Assembly (NCBI RefSeq): GCF_000300275.1
Contig: NZ_AMRN01000001.1
Coordinates: forward strand, 1 to 64,000
Length of the DNA stretch: 64,000 nucleotides
DNA from: Thalassospira profundimaris WP0211
GTDB lineage: Bacteria; Pseudomonadota; Alphaproteobacteria; Rhodospirillales; Thalassospiraceae
Reading direction: 5' to 3'
The notes under the pieces are model-generated. The model was not told the origin of the DNA. It was given only the letters and a program-made list of their open reading frames with translations, and ran no database searches. The position numbers were made by a program, and so were the translations under genes. Shown here one piece after another: positions 49,028 to 57,939 of this stretch; positions within the stretch are counted from its first letter, which is position 1; each line of letters begins with the position of its first letter.

Positions 49028-49714
49028 ATGACCAAACCAGATCAGATTGCCACAAACAGCGCCCCGGAAACGGACCTGACGCCGCCGGTTTTTGACCAGG
49101 CGTTTCAAAAGCAGTTCATCAATCTTTTGCTCTGGCGGCGCGATGTCCGGCGTTTTCGCACCGACCCGATCCCTAAGGGCGATATCGACGATCTGATCAA
49201 GGAAGCCTGCCTTGCACCGTCGGTCGGCAATTGCCAGCCATGGCGCTTTGTGAAGGTCAATGATCGCGAGCGTCGCAAATCAATCCGCGACAGTTTCGAG
49301 CGCGCCAATAACGAGGCGCTTAATGACTATCACGGCGAACGCGCCAAGCTTTATGCGTCGCTGAAGCTTCAGGGCATGGATCAGGCCCCGGTACAGTTGG
49401 CCGTGTTTGCCGATGAAGAAACCGAAGCCGGTATGGGCCTTGGGCGCAAGACCATGCCCGAGATGCTTGATTATTCTGCGGTCGCCGCCGTGCAGTTGCT
49501 TTGGCTGGCCGCGCGTGTGAAGGGCATCGGGGTTGGCTGGGTTTCGATCCTTGAGCCGGATGTGGTTGGCAAGACGCTTGATGTGCCAGACCATTGGCGG
49601 CTGATTGCCTATCTTTGTATCGGATATCCGGAAGAAGATCACGTCGTGCCCGAACTGGTGCGCGAAGGCTGGCAGGATCGCATTGATCCCGATGCGCTGA
49701 CACTTGAACGCTGA
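49028..49714 (+). CDS. bluB: 5,6-dimethylbenzimidazole synthase
   Basis: BluB destroys reduced FMN to make the lower ligand of vitamin B12. The 228-aa nitroreductase-fold protein has the BluB-typical motifs RRDVRRFR, LAPSVGNCQPWRFV, MPEMLDYSAVAAVQLLWLAAR and GIGVGWVSIL, and the active-site region around Asp/Ser of that family. No other cobalamin gene is adjacent and I see no cobalamin riboswitch in the 135 nt upstream. ATG 49028 is the only sensible start. Confidence 0.9.
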   Translation: MTKPDQIATNSAPETDLTPPVFDQAFQKQFINLLLWRRDVRRFRTDPIPKGDIDDLIKEACLAPSVGNCQPWRFVKVNDRERRKSIRDSFERANNEALNDYHGERAKLYASLKLQGMDQAPVQLAVFADEETEAGMGLGRKTMPEMLDYSAVAAVQLLWLAARVKGIGVGWVSILEPDVVGKTLDVPDHWRLIAYLCIGYPEEDHVVPELVREGWQDRIDPDALTLER

Positions 49715-49750
49715 TTGCCAAAACATATTTCAGAACGCAAGGAATACCGA

Positions 49751-50005
49751 ATGTCTGGCGAACCAAGCCAACCGAACAATCCCGAACAGCCGCCGCAAAA
49801 AAAGGGGCTGTCGAACGGGGTCTATTTCAAGATCATGGGCTATCTTCTGACCGCGGGTTGGGTCGGGATCATTTTGGCCGCGTCGGGTGGGGATTCGAGC
49901 CACCCATTGTTTGATTACATTTTCATCGTGCCGTTGGCGGGCTGGATCATCGGGATGCTTGTTGCGCGCGTGATCGCCAAGAAATCCGGTGCGGACCGGC
50001 CATAA
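49751..50005 (+). CDS. Small two-helix membrane protein
   Basis: An 84-aa protein: a proline/glutamine-rich N-terminus, then two membrane helices (YFKIMGYLLTAGWVGIILAA; YIFIVPLAGWIIGMLVARVI) with a short GGDSSHP loop between. AAGGAA sits 6 nt before ATG 49751; a frame twelve codons longer is unnecessary. It follows bluB by 36 nt and ends before a terminator. Function unknown. Confidence 0.75.
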   Translation: MSGEPSQPNNPEQPPQKKGLSNGVYFKIMGYLLTAGWVGIILAASGGDSSHPLFDYIFIVPLAGWIIGMLVARVIAKKSGADRP

Positions 50006-50026
50006 GGCAGGTTTTCATCGTTCCAG

Positions 50027-50055
50027 AAAGGCGCCACCAAACGGCGCCTTTTTTT
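50027..50055. terminator. Intrinsic terminator
   Basis: AAAGGCGCC, a 7-nt loop, GGCGCCTTT and a T7 run. It ends the bluB/small-membrane-protein transcript; the last T residues overlap the stop codon of the convergent gene. Confidence 0.9.
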
Positions 50056-50410
50056 ATTTTCTGTCATCTGAATTGCGGTTACGGGTGCGTTCATCGCGAT
50101 AGCGGTCATCATCGGAAAAGCCGCCAAGCGTCATGATCCCGATGCCCAGACTGATGCTACCAAAGGTCACAAACAGGCCGAAAAACAGCAGGAAGATAAA
50201 GATCGGCGCATCACGCGATGACGTCGCAAGACTGTAAATCCCGCCAATATCAAAATACAGAACCAATGCCCCGAACACCAGCGCGCCAAACCCGCCGTAA
50301 GCTGTGTGTTCGATCATGAATTTCACAATCGACCGGGCTTCGCGAGCGGCCTGACTGTTGCGCGCGTCATTATGCGGGTCACGATGCAAGTCTTGGTTCT
50401 GATCGGTCAT
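50054..50410 (-). CDS. Small membrane protein of unknown function
   Basis: A 118-aa protein with a polar, Asp/Arg/Asn-rich N-terminus (30 residues), two membrane helices (about 38-58, GGFGALVFGALVLYFDIGG; and 70-97, IFIFLLFFGLFVTFGSISLG) and a strongly charged C-terminal tail (DDDRYRDERTRNRNSDDRK). The tail repeats the composition of the N-terminus. No family recognised. Confidence 0.75.
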   Translation of the reverse strand: MTDQNQDLHRDPHNDARNSQAAREARSIVKFMIEHTAYGGFGALVFGALVLYFDIGGIYSLATSSRDAPIFIFLLFFGLFVTFGSISLGIGIMTLGGFSDDDRYRDERTRNRNSDDRK

Positions 50411-50502
50411 GTTGTCTTCCCGTAAAAGGTCAGAACAATTCTAGACACAGCCCGAAGACATTACCTTGATCAAACGCAATTCAAGGCCACTGGCCAAGGT
50501 GA

Positions 50503-51261
50503 TCAGACAGCACCGGTATCTTCGATCACATCCTTGCCGCCTTCGATGATGGCAAGGCGAATGCGGTCTGAGGCCTGATTGACGTCATCGGCACTCTCGC
50601 CACGCACCACCAATGTGGTACCTAGCTTTCCTTCGCGTAGGAAGGGGTAGGATCCGATGTCGGTTTCCGGGAAATCAGCCTGAATTTCGCCCAACACCTT
50701 GGCAATCGCGCCTTCGGGGATATAGCCGCCAACCGAACGCGATACCATTGGCTTGCCGCCGATAAGCTGATGTTTGATGCCCTGGAACATGGCCTGCATG
50801 ATCATCGGCACCCCGGCCATGACATAGACATTTTCCATCCGGAAGCCCGGCGCCTTGGAAATCGGGTTCTGAATCAGTTCTGCCCCGACCGGAATACGTG
50901 CCATCCGCAGGCGGGCTTCATTAAGGTCTTCGGGGTTTTCATAATGACTTTTAAGCAGTTCGTGCGCTTCGGCATTAAGCTCGATTTCAACGCCGAATGC
51001 CTTGGCAACGCATTCGGAGGTGATGTCATCATGGGTTGGGCCGATGCCGCCGGTGGTAAAGACATAATCAAACCCGGCCCGGCATTCATTGACCGTGGCA
51101 ATGATGGTGTCTTCGATGTCGGGGATGACGCGGGTTTCAGCCAGTCGCACACCAAGCTTGTTCAGTTCCTCTGCCAGATAAGGCAGGTTCTTGTCATGGG
51201 TGCGGCCAGACAGGATTTCATTGCCGATAATAATCAGACAGGCACGGACCGGATCAGACAT
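50503..51261 (-). CDS. CinA-like molybdopterin-binding domain protein
   Basis: A 252-aa protein of the MoCF-biosynthesis/CinA N-terminal family: IIIGNEILSGRTHDKN at the N-terminus, FTTGGIGPTHDDITSEC in the middle and GVPMIMQAMF later, the conserved nucleotide-binding loops. Stand-alone versions (without the CinA C-terminal amidase) are common in Alphaproteobacteria and are annotated as competence/damage-inducible protein A; the true role may be pyridine-nucleotide or ADP-ribose metabolism. Two adjacent ATG codons exist; 51261 has GGGGAT at better spacing. Confidence 0.88.
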   Translation of the reverse strand: MSDPVRACLIIIGNEILSGRTHDKNLPYLAEELNKLGVRLAETRVIPDIEDTIIATVNECRAGFDYVFTTGGIGPTHDDITSECVAKAFGVEIELNAEAHELLKSHYENPEDLNEARLRMARIPVGAELIQNPISKAPGFRMENVYVMAGVPMIMQAMFQGIKHQLIGGKPMVSRSVGGYIPEGAIAKVLGEIQADFPETDIGSYPFLREGKLGTTLVVRGESADDVNQASDRIRLAIIEGGKDVIEDTGAV

Positions 51262-51326
51262 CATATCCCCACAACATCATTCAAACTTCAATGCGCGATC
51301 TCATACGCCACAAACGGGCGGATGGC

Positions 51327-51788
51327 TCACAGAAAATCGCGCAACATCGCCACAAGCGGCACATCGGCCGGTGGCATCGGATAATCGCCCAACCGCACCG
51401 GACGCACCCATTTCACTTTCTGACCTTCCATCGGGGTAATTTCCCCCTTCCAGACGCGACATAGATAAAGCGGCATCATCAGATGGAAATCGTCATAGGT
51501 GAAGGACGCAAAGGTAAAAGGTGCGAGGCAACTTTCGGTGATATCGATGCCAAGCTCTTCCTTGAGCTCGCGCACGAGCGCCATTTCAGGGGTCTCACCG
51601 GGCTCGACCTTGCCACCGGGGAACTCCCAAAGGCCCGCCATGGATTTGCCTTCCGGGCGTTGCGCGATCAGCACGCGATGATCAATATCGACCAGTGCGA
51701 CCGCACTGACGAACACGGTTTTTTCCGGGATTTTGCCCTGGCGCAGGTCAACCGACATGCAGCCTTTATCTGGTTGTTGTATTGTCAT
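51327..51788 (-). CDS. mutT: 8-oxo-dGTP diphosphatase (Nudix)
   Basis: MutT removes oxidised guanine nucleotides from the pool. The 153-aa protein contains a complete Nudix box GGKVEPGETPEMALVRELKE followed by ELGI, and the WEFPGGK motif typical of MutT proper. C-terminal residues (VKWVRPVRLGDYPMPPADVP) fit the family. ATG 51788 is used; an ATG ten codons in is possible. It lies about 55 nt from the OGT-like gene cluster, on the same strand. Confidence 0.9.
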   Translation of the reverse strand: MTIQQPDKGCMSVDLRQGKIPEKTVFVSAVALVDIDHRVLIAQRPEGKSMAGLWEFPGGKVEPGETPEMALVRELKEELGIDITESCLAPFTFASFTYDDFHLMMPLYLCRVWKGEITPMEGQKVKWVRPVRLGDYPMPPADVPLVAMLRDFL

Positions 51789-51842
51789 GGCACTGTTTTA
51801 TCGCGCCATCAAACCTTCGCCAAGTGCAGAAAACATCGACGG

Positions 51843-53729
51843 TCACTTTGCGTGGGTCAGATCAATGTCATCGGGCGCAAGGCCCTTCAGATAACGGTCA
51901 TATGCGGCTTCGAATGCAGCTTCGATGTCTCGTGTATAGGTAACCGTATCAAACAGCGGACAGGTCTTGATCTGTTCCTGTAATTTCTGCTTCAAGGCTG
52001 CGGTCTTTTCGGGATGAAGCGCCAGATCCAGTGCAATGGCCTCATAATCCGCTTCATCCTTGGCAATCAGCTCAGGCAGATTGGCTGCCGTCAAAATGCT
52101 GGCCGCCACACGAGCGGCAAATTGCTCACCGGGCAAGGTCACGAGTGGCAAGCCGGCCCAAAGCGCATCACTCGCCGTGGTGTGCGCGTTAACATTAAAG
52201 GTATCAAGCAACAGGTCGGCATGTTTGTGCCGTGCGAGATGTTCCGGTTCCGGCATCTTGTCGGCAAAAACCAAACGGCCGGGATCAATGCCGCGCTTTT
52301 GCGCTTCCTTGCGCAGGTTTTCGGCGGCGTAATCGTTGCCCTTGAACAACCAAAGAACCGAGCCCTCCACCTTGCTTAGAAGCCGCATCCAGATATCAAA
52401 TTCCCGCGGGGTTATCTTGTAGGTGTTGTTGAAACTGCAGAATACGAAGCCGGTTTCCGGAAGACCGAAATCAGCGCGCGTTGTGTTCGTCGCCGGAATT
52501 CGGCGCTGATCATCGTTGGGCTGATAGCAATTTGGCAGATAGATCAGCTTTTCAGAAAAGTACTGTTTGTGCGTTTCAGGCGCGGTGACCTTGTCGACAA
52601 TCATGTAGTCAATGAAGTCGGCCCCGATTGATCCGGGATATCCCAGATAATTTATCTGCACGGGTGCCAAGCGTTGGGCAAAAATGCCGGTTCGACCCAT
52701 CTGGGTATGCCCTTTAAGATCAATGGCGATATCGATGTTTTTCTCGCGGGCAAGTTTCGCGATATCCGCATCAGAAGCACGTTCTACATCTGAAAAGCTT
52801 TCGAAAAAGTCCCGGGCATCATTCAGGCTTTGGCTTTGTTTGATCGCGCCATAGGAGAAACCGTGGATTTCGAATTTGTCGCGATCATGGTTTCTGAGCA
52901 TCCCCATCATCAGCGATAATGTTGCATGGTTATGGAAATCGGCAGAAAAATAGCCGATCCGTAATTTTGATGGGCGCTTTGATGGAGCCGTCCCTTGCCA
53001 CTTTGCGCCTCGGCCATATTTGGCCAAAACGAACTTGCGGCACCGCGCCAATTGCCGTTCCGGTGCATCTTCACGCACCAACAGCGAAAAGGGTGAAACA
53101 TCTTCACCCTCAGTTCCCAAGGTCTTGGCAACACGTGAAAAGCCTTCAATGCCTGACCAATCACACATCATTGCCAAACTATAAAACCGGTTTGCCAAGG
53201 CACTTGTCAGATACGGGTTCAGATCAGTGGCCTTGGCATAGCTTTGGGCAGCAGCAGGAAACCGTCCCGTTGTAAAAAATACGTGGGCAAGATTGTTATA
53301 GGCGTCGGCAAACTGTGGATCGAGCTGAAGCGCCTTGGCAAAATATTGTTGGGCTGCATCAAGTTGGCCAACTGTCATCAGAACAATGCCCGCACCATTA
53401 TAGGCCGGGGCATAGTTCGCATCGCAACTGGCTGCTTTTTGATAGCATTGGAGGGCTTCGTTGAACTTCCCTATGCCCTGATAGAACACAGCAAGATTTT
53501 GATAGGACTTCGGGTTTTGTGGCGCAAGATCAACAACCTTTTTGAAGCAAGCATAAGCCTGCTCATAATCCTTTTGGGCAGAATGGGCATTTGCCAACAA
53601 AACCCAAATCACAGCTGCATCAGGTTCAGTCTTGAGATGCTTTTCACAAATGGAAATAGCCAATCCAAACTGATTGCTTTTCATCGCTTGTTTAGCGCGT
53701 GAAAGCGCCTTTTCAACTGCCGACGTCAA
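51843..53729 (-). CDS. TPR / O-GlcNAc transferase-like (GT41, SPINDLY-type) protein, copy 3
   Basis: A 628-aa protein with TPR repeats in residues 1-200 (NPKSYQNLAVFYQGIGKFNE, YAPAYNGAGIVLMTVGQLDA, FADAYNNLAHVFFTTGRFPA) and a C-terminal GT41 catalytic region: IGYFSADFHNHATLS, NYLGYPGSIGADFIDY, FCSFNNTYKITP (the lysine aligns with UDP-binding K842 of human OGT), NAHTTASDALWAGLP (aligns with H920/D925) and LPGEQFAARVAAS. It should glycosylate protein Ser/Thr or transfer another sugar. The TTG start overlaps the stop of the preceding copy (TTGA) with GGAAG at 5 nt, so the two are coupled. It is the last of three tandem copies. Confidence 0.9.
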   Translation of the reverse strand: MTSAVEKALSRAKQAMKSNQFGLAISICEKHLKTEPDAAVIWVLLANAHSAQKDYEQAYACFKKVVDLAPQNPKSYQNLAVFYQGIGKFNEALQCYQKAASCDANYAPAYNGAGIVLMTVGQLDAAQQYFAKALQLDPQFADAYNNLAHVFFTTGRFPAAAQSYAKATDLNPYLTSALANRFYSLAMMCDWSGIEGFSRVAKTLGTEGEDVSPFSLLVREDAPERQLARCRKFVLAKYGRGAKWQGTAPSKRPSKLRIGYFSADFHNHATLSLMMGMLRNHDRDKFEIHGFSYGAIKQSQSLNDARDFFESFSDVERASDADIAKLAREKNIDIAIDLKGHTQMGRTGIFAQRLAPVQINYLGYPGSIGADFIDYMIVDKVTAPETHKQYFSEKLIYLPNCYQPNDDQRRIPATNTTRADFGLPETGFVFCSFNNTYKITPREFDIWMRLLSKVEGSVLWLFKGNDYAAENLRKEAQKRGIDPGRLVFADKMPEPEHLARHKHADLLLDTFNVNAHTTASDALWAGLPLVTLPGEQFAARVAASILTAANLPELIAKDEADYEAIALDLALHPEKTAALKQKLQEQIKTCPLFDTVTYTRDIEAAFEAAYDRYLKGLAPDDIDLTHAK

Positions 53730-55615
53730 GACTTCTTCCTTTGCACTTCAATGTCATCGGGAGCCGATCCGCTAAGATATCGGTCATAAGCTGCTTCAAA
53801 GCCTGCTTCGAGATCACGGGTGTAGCCTTCTGAGTCAAACAGAGGGCAGGTCTTGATCTGATCGTTTAGCTTCTGCTTCAAGGCCGCAATTTTTTCAGGG
53901 TACAGTGCCAGATCAAGGGCGATGGCCTCATAATCTGCTTCGTCCTTTGCTATCAATTCCGGTAAGTTTGCAGCGCTCAGGATGCTTGCAGCCACACGGG
54001 CAGCAAACTGTTCTCCGGGCAGGGTAACAAGCGGCAACCCGGCCCAAAGCGCGTCACTTGCCGTTGTGTGTGCATTGACGTTAAAGGTATCAAGCAAGAG
54101 GTCGCCATGTTTTTGACGGGCAAGATGTTCCGATTGGGACAACTTTTCGGCACAGATCAAACGATCCGGATCGACATCGCGTTTTTGCGCCTCTTTGCGC
54201 AGGTTTTGCGCCGCGTAGTCATTGCCCTTGAACAACCAAAGTACCGAACCTTCGACCTGGTTCAGCAGCCGCATCCAGATATCAAATTCCCGCGGCGAAA
54301 TTTTGTAGGTGTTGTTGAAACTACAGAAAACGAACCCGCTATCAGGCAGGCCGTAATCAGCGCGGCTTGTTTTTGTATCGGCGATGCTGCGCTGATCATC
54401 GTTAGGCTGATAACAGTACGGCAAATAGATCGGTTTTTCCGAAAGATACTGTTTGTGCGTTTCTGGAACCGTGACCTTATCAACGACCATATAGTCGATG
54501 AAGTCGGCCCCGATCGTCCCCGGGTTGCCAAGATAGTTAATCTGAACCGGGGCGACACGGCGTGCAAAAATTCCGAGGCGCCCCAATTTCGTATGGCCTT
54601 TGAGATCAATCGCGATATCTATCTGCTTTTGTCGTGCAAGCTCGGCAATTTCATCATCGGATGCCCGTTCGACATCGGTGAAACTATCCAGGTAATTCTT
54701 TGCCTCATCAAGGCTTCGGCTCTCCTTGATAAGCCCATATGAAAAGCCGTGGATTTCGAATTTATCGTGATCATGGTGACGCAGCAGCCCCATCATCAAC
54801 GCAAGCGTCGCGTGATCCTGAAAATCGGCCGAGAAATATCCAATACGCAGCTTACCCGGACGTTTGGATGGGCGCGCCCCTTGCCATTTGGCACCGTGAC
54901 CAAAATTGAACGTTACGAGCCTGCGGCTTCTGACCAATTGCCTTTCCGGTGCATCTTCGAGTTTGAGCATTGGAAATGGCGAAACAACTTCTCCCTCAAT
55001 GCCTAATGTGCTGGCGACCTTGGAAAATTCTTTGTAACCGGACCAATCACACATCATCGCCGAGCTGTAATATTGGCTGGCCAAGGCACTTTTCATCTCA
55101 GGATCAAGAGAATACGCCTTTGCATAGCCCTGTGCTGCAGCCTGAAATTGCCCCTTGATAAAGAAAACGCGGGCAAAATTGCTGTAAGCGTCGGCGAATT
55201 GAGGATCAAGTTGAAGGGCCTTGGCAAAATATTGTTGTGCAGTATCAACCTGGCCCACGTTCACCAGAACATTCCCGGCACCGTTATACGCCCTGGCATA
55301 GTTTGTATCGCAGTTAACCGCGCGCTGAAAACACTGTAGCGCCTCGTTAAACTTGCCGATGCTCTGATAAAACATACCGAGGTTTTGATGGGATTTTGGG
55401 CTTTTTGGCGCAAGCTCGACGACCTTCTCGAAGCAGAGAGTGGCCTTCTCATAATCCTTTTTCAGAAAATGGACATTTGCCAGCATATCCCAACACACGA
55501 CTGAATTTGGTTCGGCTTTGAGGTGTTCTTCGCAGATGGAGACGGCCAACCCAAACTGATTGCTTTTCATCGCTTCTTTGGCGCGTGAAAGCGCCTTTTC
55601 AACTGCCGACGTCAA
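53726..55615 (-). CDS. TPR / O-GlcNAc transferase-like (GT41) protein, copy 2
   Basis: A 629-aa close paralogue of copy 3: TPR repeats (NPKSHQNL-type units, residues about 30-200), then IGYFSADFQDHATLA, NYLGNPGTIGADFIDYMVVD, FCSFNNTYKISP with the catalytic-site lysine, and NAHTTASDALWAGLP. The first catalytic histidine segment reads DFQDHATLA where the other copies read DFHNHATLS, so it may differ in activity. Start TTG 55615 lies in DNA almost identical to the start region of copy 3 (about 40 bp), a trace of recent duplication or conversion. The start is preceded by GAGG. Confidence 0.9.
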   Translation of the reverse strand: MTSAVEKALSRAKEAMKSNQFGLAVSICEEHLKAEPNSVVCWDMLANVHFLKKDYEKATLCFEKVVELAPKSPKSHQNLGMFYQSIGKFNEALQCFQRAVNCDTNYARAYNGAGNVLVNVGQVDTAQQYFAKALQLDPQFADAYSNFARVFFIKGQFQAAAQGYAKAYSLDPEMKSALASQYYSSAMMCDWSGYKEFSKVASTLGIEGEVVSPFPMLKLEDAPERQLVRSRRLVTFNFGHGAKWQGARPSKRPGKLRIGYFSADFQDHATLALMMGLLRHHDHDKFEIHGFSYGLIKESRSLDEAKNYLDSFTDVERASDDEIAELARQKQIDIAIDLKGHTKLGRLGIFARRVAPVQINYLGNPGTIGADFIDYMVVDKVTVPETHKQYLSEKPIYLPYCYQPNDDQRSIADTKTSRADYGLPDSGFVFCSFNNTYKISPREFDIWMRLLNQVEGSVLWLFKGNDYAAQNLRKEAQKRDVDPDRLICAEKLSQSEHLARQKHGDLLLDTFNVNAHTTASDALWAGLPLVTLPGEQFAARVAASILSAANLPELIAKDEADYEAIALDLALYPEKIAALKQKLNDQIKTCPLFDSEGYTRDLEAGFEAAYDRYLSGSAPDDIEVQRKKS

Positions 55616-55654
55616 GACTTCGTCCTCACTATGGGTGCAATATTTGCGTGCACT

Positions 55655-57697
55655 TCACTGGCTGCCAAGGTCAATATCTACCGGGTTCTGATTGCTGAGA
55701 TAACGTTCATAAACCGCGTCATAGGCCCGCTCCAAATCACGGGTATATGATTTCGTATCAAACAGCGGACAGGCTTTGACGTTATCTTTGACCTTTGCCT
55801 TCATTGCAGCGGTTTTTTCCGGGTGCAAAGCCAGATCAAGGGCAATTGCTTCGTACTCTTCTTCGGATTTGGCAATCAGTTCGGGCAGGTTTGCCGCCTT
55901 TAGAACACTTGCGGCGACCCGGGCGGCAAATTGTTTTCCGGGAAGTGTTACAAGCGGCAACCCGGTCCAAAGCGCGTCACTTGCCGTGGTATGCGCATTC
56001 ACATTGAAGGTATCCAGAAACAGGTCGGCATGTTTATGACGTGCGAGGTGTTGTTCCTCGGGCAGGAAGCCGGCAAAGACAAGGCGGGCAGGATCCACGC
56101 CGCGATTTCCGGCTTCCTTGCGAAGGTTGAGCATCGCGTCCTCGCTGCCTTCGAAGAGCCATAGGACAGAACCATCTACCTTCTTAAGCAGGCGCATCCA
56201 GATATCGAATTCGCGCGGCGAAATCTTGTAGTTGGCATTAAACGAACAGAAGACGAAGCCGTCTTCGGGCAAGCCCAGCTCAGCGCGTGTTTGCGTGTTT
56301 TCCGGGAATTCCCGGCCGCCGTCATTGGGTTGATAGCAATGCGGCATGTAGATGATTTTTTCGGAGTATGCGTTTTTGTATTCACCGGGGATGATGGTGT
56401 GATCTGCGATCAGATAGTCGATATAGTCGGCCCCCAAAGTCCCGGGATAACCAACATAGTTGATCTGAATTGGCGCCATCCGATAGGCAAATAACTGTGG
56501 CCGCCCGTACTGGGTATAGCCCTTCAGATCAATCGCAATATCGATCCCCTGGTTACGGGCGTGCTCGACAATCTCGCGGTCAGATGCACCGCGAACGTCC
56601 CAGTTTTTTTCAACCAGTTTCTGAAGTTCGCCACGACGCCAACCATCCGTGACACCACCGTAACTATATGCATGTATTTCAAATCGGCTTTTATCGTGGA
56701 GACCGAAAAGCCCCATCATCAAGGAAAGCGTCGCATGATTGTGAAAATCAGCGGAGAAATAGCCGATTTTGAGTTTCTGCGGGCGAGAAGACGGACGCGG
56801 GAAACTCGGAACGACTTCTCGCACGGCAAGTTCCTGGGCCCGGTTTTCAGAACGCTTTTTCTGCGCGTATGGATCATCGTCAAAATGCAGGAACGAAAAG
56901 GGTGAAACCGAGTTGCCCGGTTTTCCAATCGGCTTCACCTTCTTAAATTCGGGCGCAAGTTCAGACCAGTCGCAGATTTGCGCACGGACATAGAGATAGT
57001 CCGAAAGTGCCGTCATATTGTTCGGCCGCAGTTGGGCGACTTTTTCAAAGGCCTGTTTGGCAGCACCGCGCTTTTTCTTGCGGTACAGGATGATCCCGAG
57101 ATTAAGATACGGCTCCGCCAGGTTGGGATCGTATTTGATCGCCATCACACAGAATTTCTCAGCCTCATCAAAGCGCCGCATCTCTACCAGGATGCCTGCG
57201 ATCGAACTCAGAACGCCGGCATTTTGTGGCTCGATATAACTGGCATTCTGAAATGCCTGTAACGCAAGGTCCCACTTGTTTTGCGTTGAAAAAAGCTTAC
57301 CAATATTCACCCAGGCCATTCCGAAATTCTTATCGATCTCAATGGCTTTGCGCAGACATTTTTCAGCCTCGACCGGGTTTTGACTTTTTGCATAGCCAAA
57401 TCCAAGAAGGTTCCATATCTGGGCACTTTCGGGCGCGTATTCCACGAGTTGACGGGCAAGCTCAACGCCTTTTGCAAACTCGCCTTGATCAATCAGTTTG
57501 GAGGCTTTTGTGAACGCTTCCTGAGCAGAAATTCCATTTCCGGATGCAGCATCACGCAGCTTCTCAAGAGCTGCTTTCGCGCGTGTGTTTTTTGGGAAGT
57601 CCTGAAGAAACTGTTCGTACAGCTTGATCGCTTCGTCAATCTGGCCCTGATTTTCGAGCTTTTTTGCGCGTTTGGACAGTTGATCGAATGAGGACAC
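55655..57697 (-). CDS. TPR / O-GlcNAc transferase-like (GT41) protein, copy 1
   Basis: A 680-aa GT41 protein and the most divergent of the three copies. The N-terminus differs (MSSFDQLSKRAKKLENQGQI), and the TPR region extends to about residue 250 (SAQIWNLLGFGYAKSQNPVE, FGMAWVNIGKLFSTQNKWDL, LAEPYLNLGIILYRKKKRGA). The catalytic half has IGYFSADFHNHATLSLMMGL, NYVGYPGTLGADYIDY, FCSFNANYKISP and NAHTTASDALWTGLP. The start is GTG 57697 with GGAG 11 nt upstream, a weak fit. It is first in transcription order, with 39 nt before copy 2. Confidence 0.9.
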   Translation of the reverse strand: MSSFDQLSKRAKKLENQGQIDEAIKLYEQFLQDFPKNTRAKAALEKLRDAASGNGISAQEAFTKASKLIDQGEFAKGVELARQLVEYAPESAQIWNLLGFGYAKSQNPVEAEKCLRKAIEIDKNFGMAWVNIGKLFSTQNKWDLALQAFQNASYIEPQNAGVLSSIAGILVEMRRFDEAEKFCVMAIKYDPNLAEPYLNLGIILYRKKKRGAAKQAFEKVAQLRPNNMTALSDYLYVRAQICDWSELAPEFKKVKPIGKPGNSVSPFSFLHFDDDPYAQKKRSENRAQELAVREVVPSFPRPSSRPQKLKIGYFSADFHNHATLSLMMGLFGLHDKSRFEIHAYSYGGVTDGWRRGELQKLVEKNWDVRGASDREIVEHARNQGIDIAIDLKGYTQYGRPQLFAYRMAPIQINYVGYPGTLGADYIDYLIADHTIIPGEYKNAYSEKIIYMPHCYQPNDGGREFPENTQTRAELGLPEDGFVFCSFNANYKISPREFDIWMRLLKKVDGSVLWLFEGSEDAMLNLRKEAGNRGVDPARLVFAGFLPEEQHLARHKHADLFLDTFNVNAHTTASDALWTGLPLVTLPGKQFAARVAASVLKAANLPELIAKSEEEYEAIALDLALHPEKTAAMKAKVKDNVKACPLFDTKSYTRDLERAYDAVYERYLSNQNPVDIDLGSQ

Positions 57698-57939
57698 TTT
57701 GACTGGATCTCCGAATTTGAACTTTGCCCGGAAAGTCTAGGGAGCAGGCAATTAAGGACTAATAAATACATCCCAACAATACACATGCGACGTGCTGCTT
57801 TACAGGTCCGGATTGTCAAAATCCGAGGACATAACGGGTGTGGTCGGCGCAAACATCCATTTGATTGTTTTAAACGGAATTCAGTGCGCTAACGTATTGA
57901 CTATATAAACGATAATTTTTGCATAGATCGGCACCCCGA

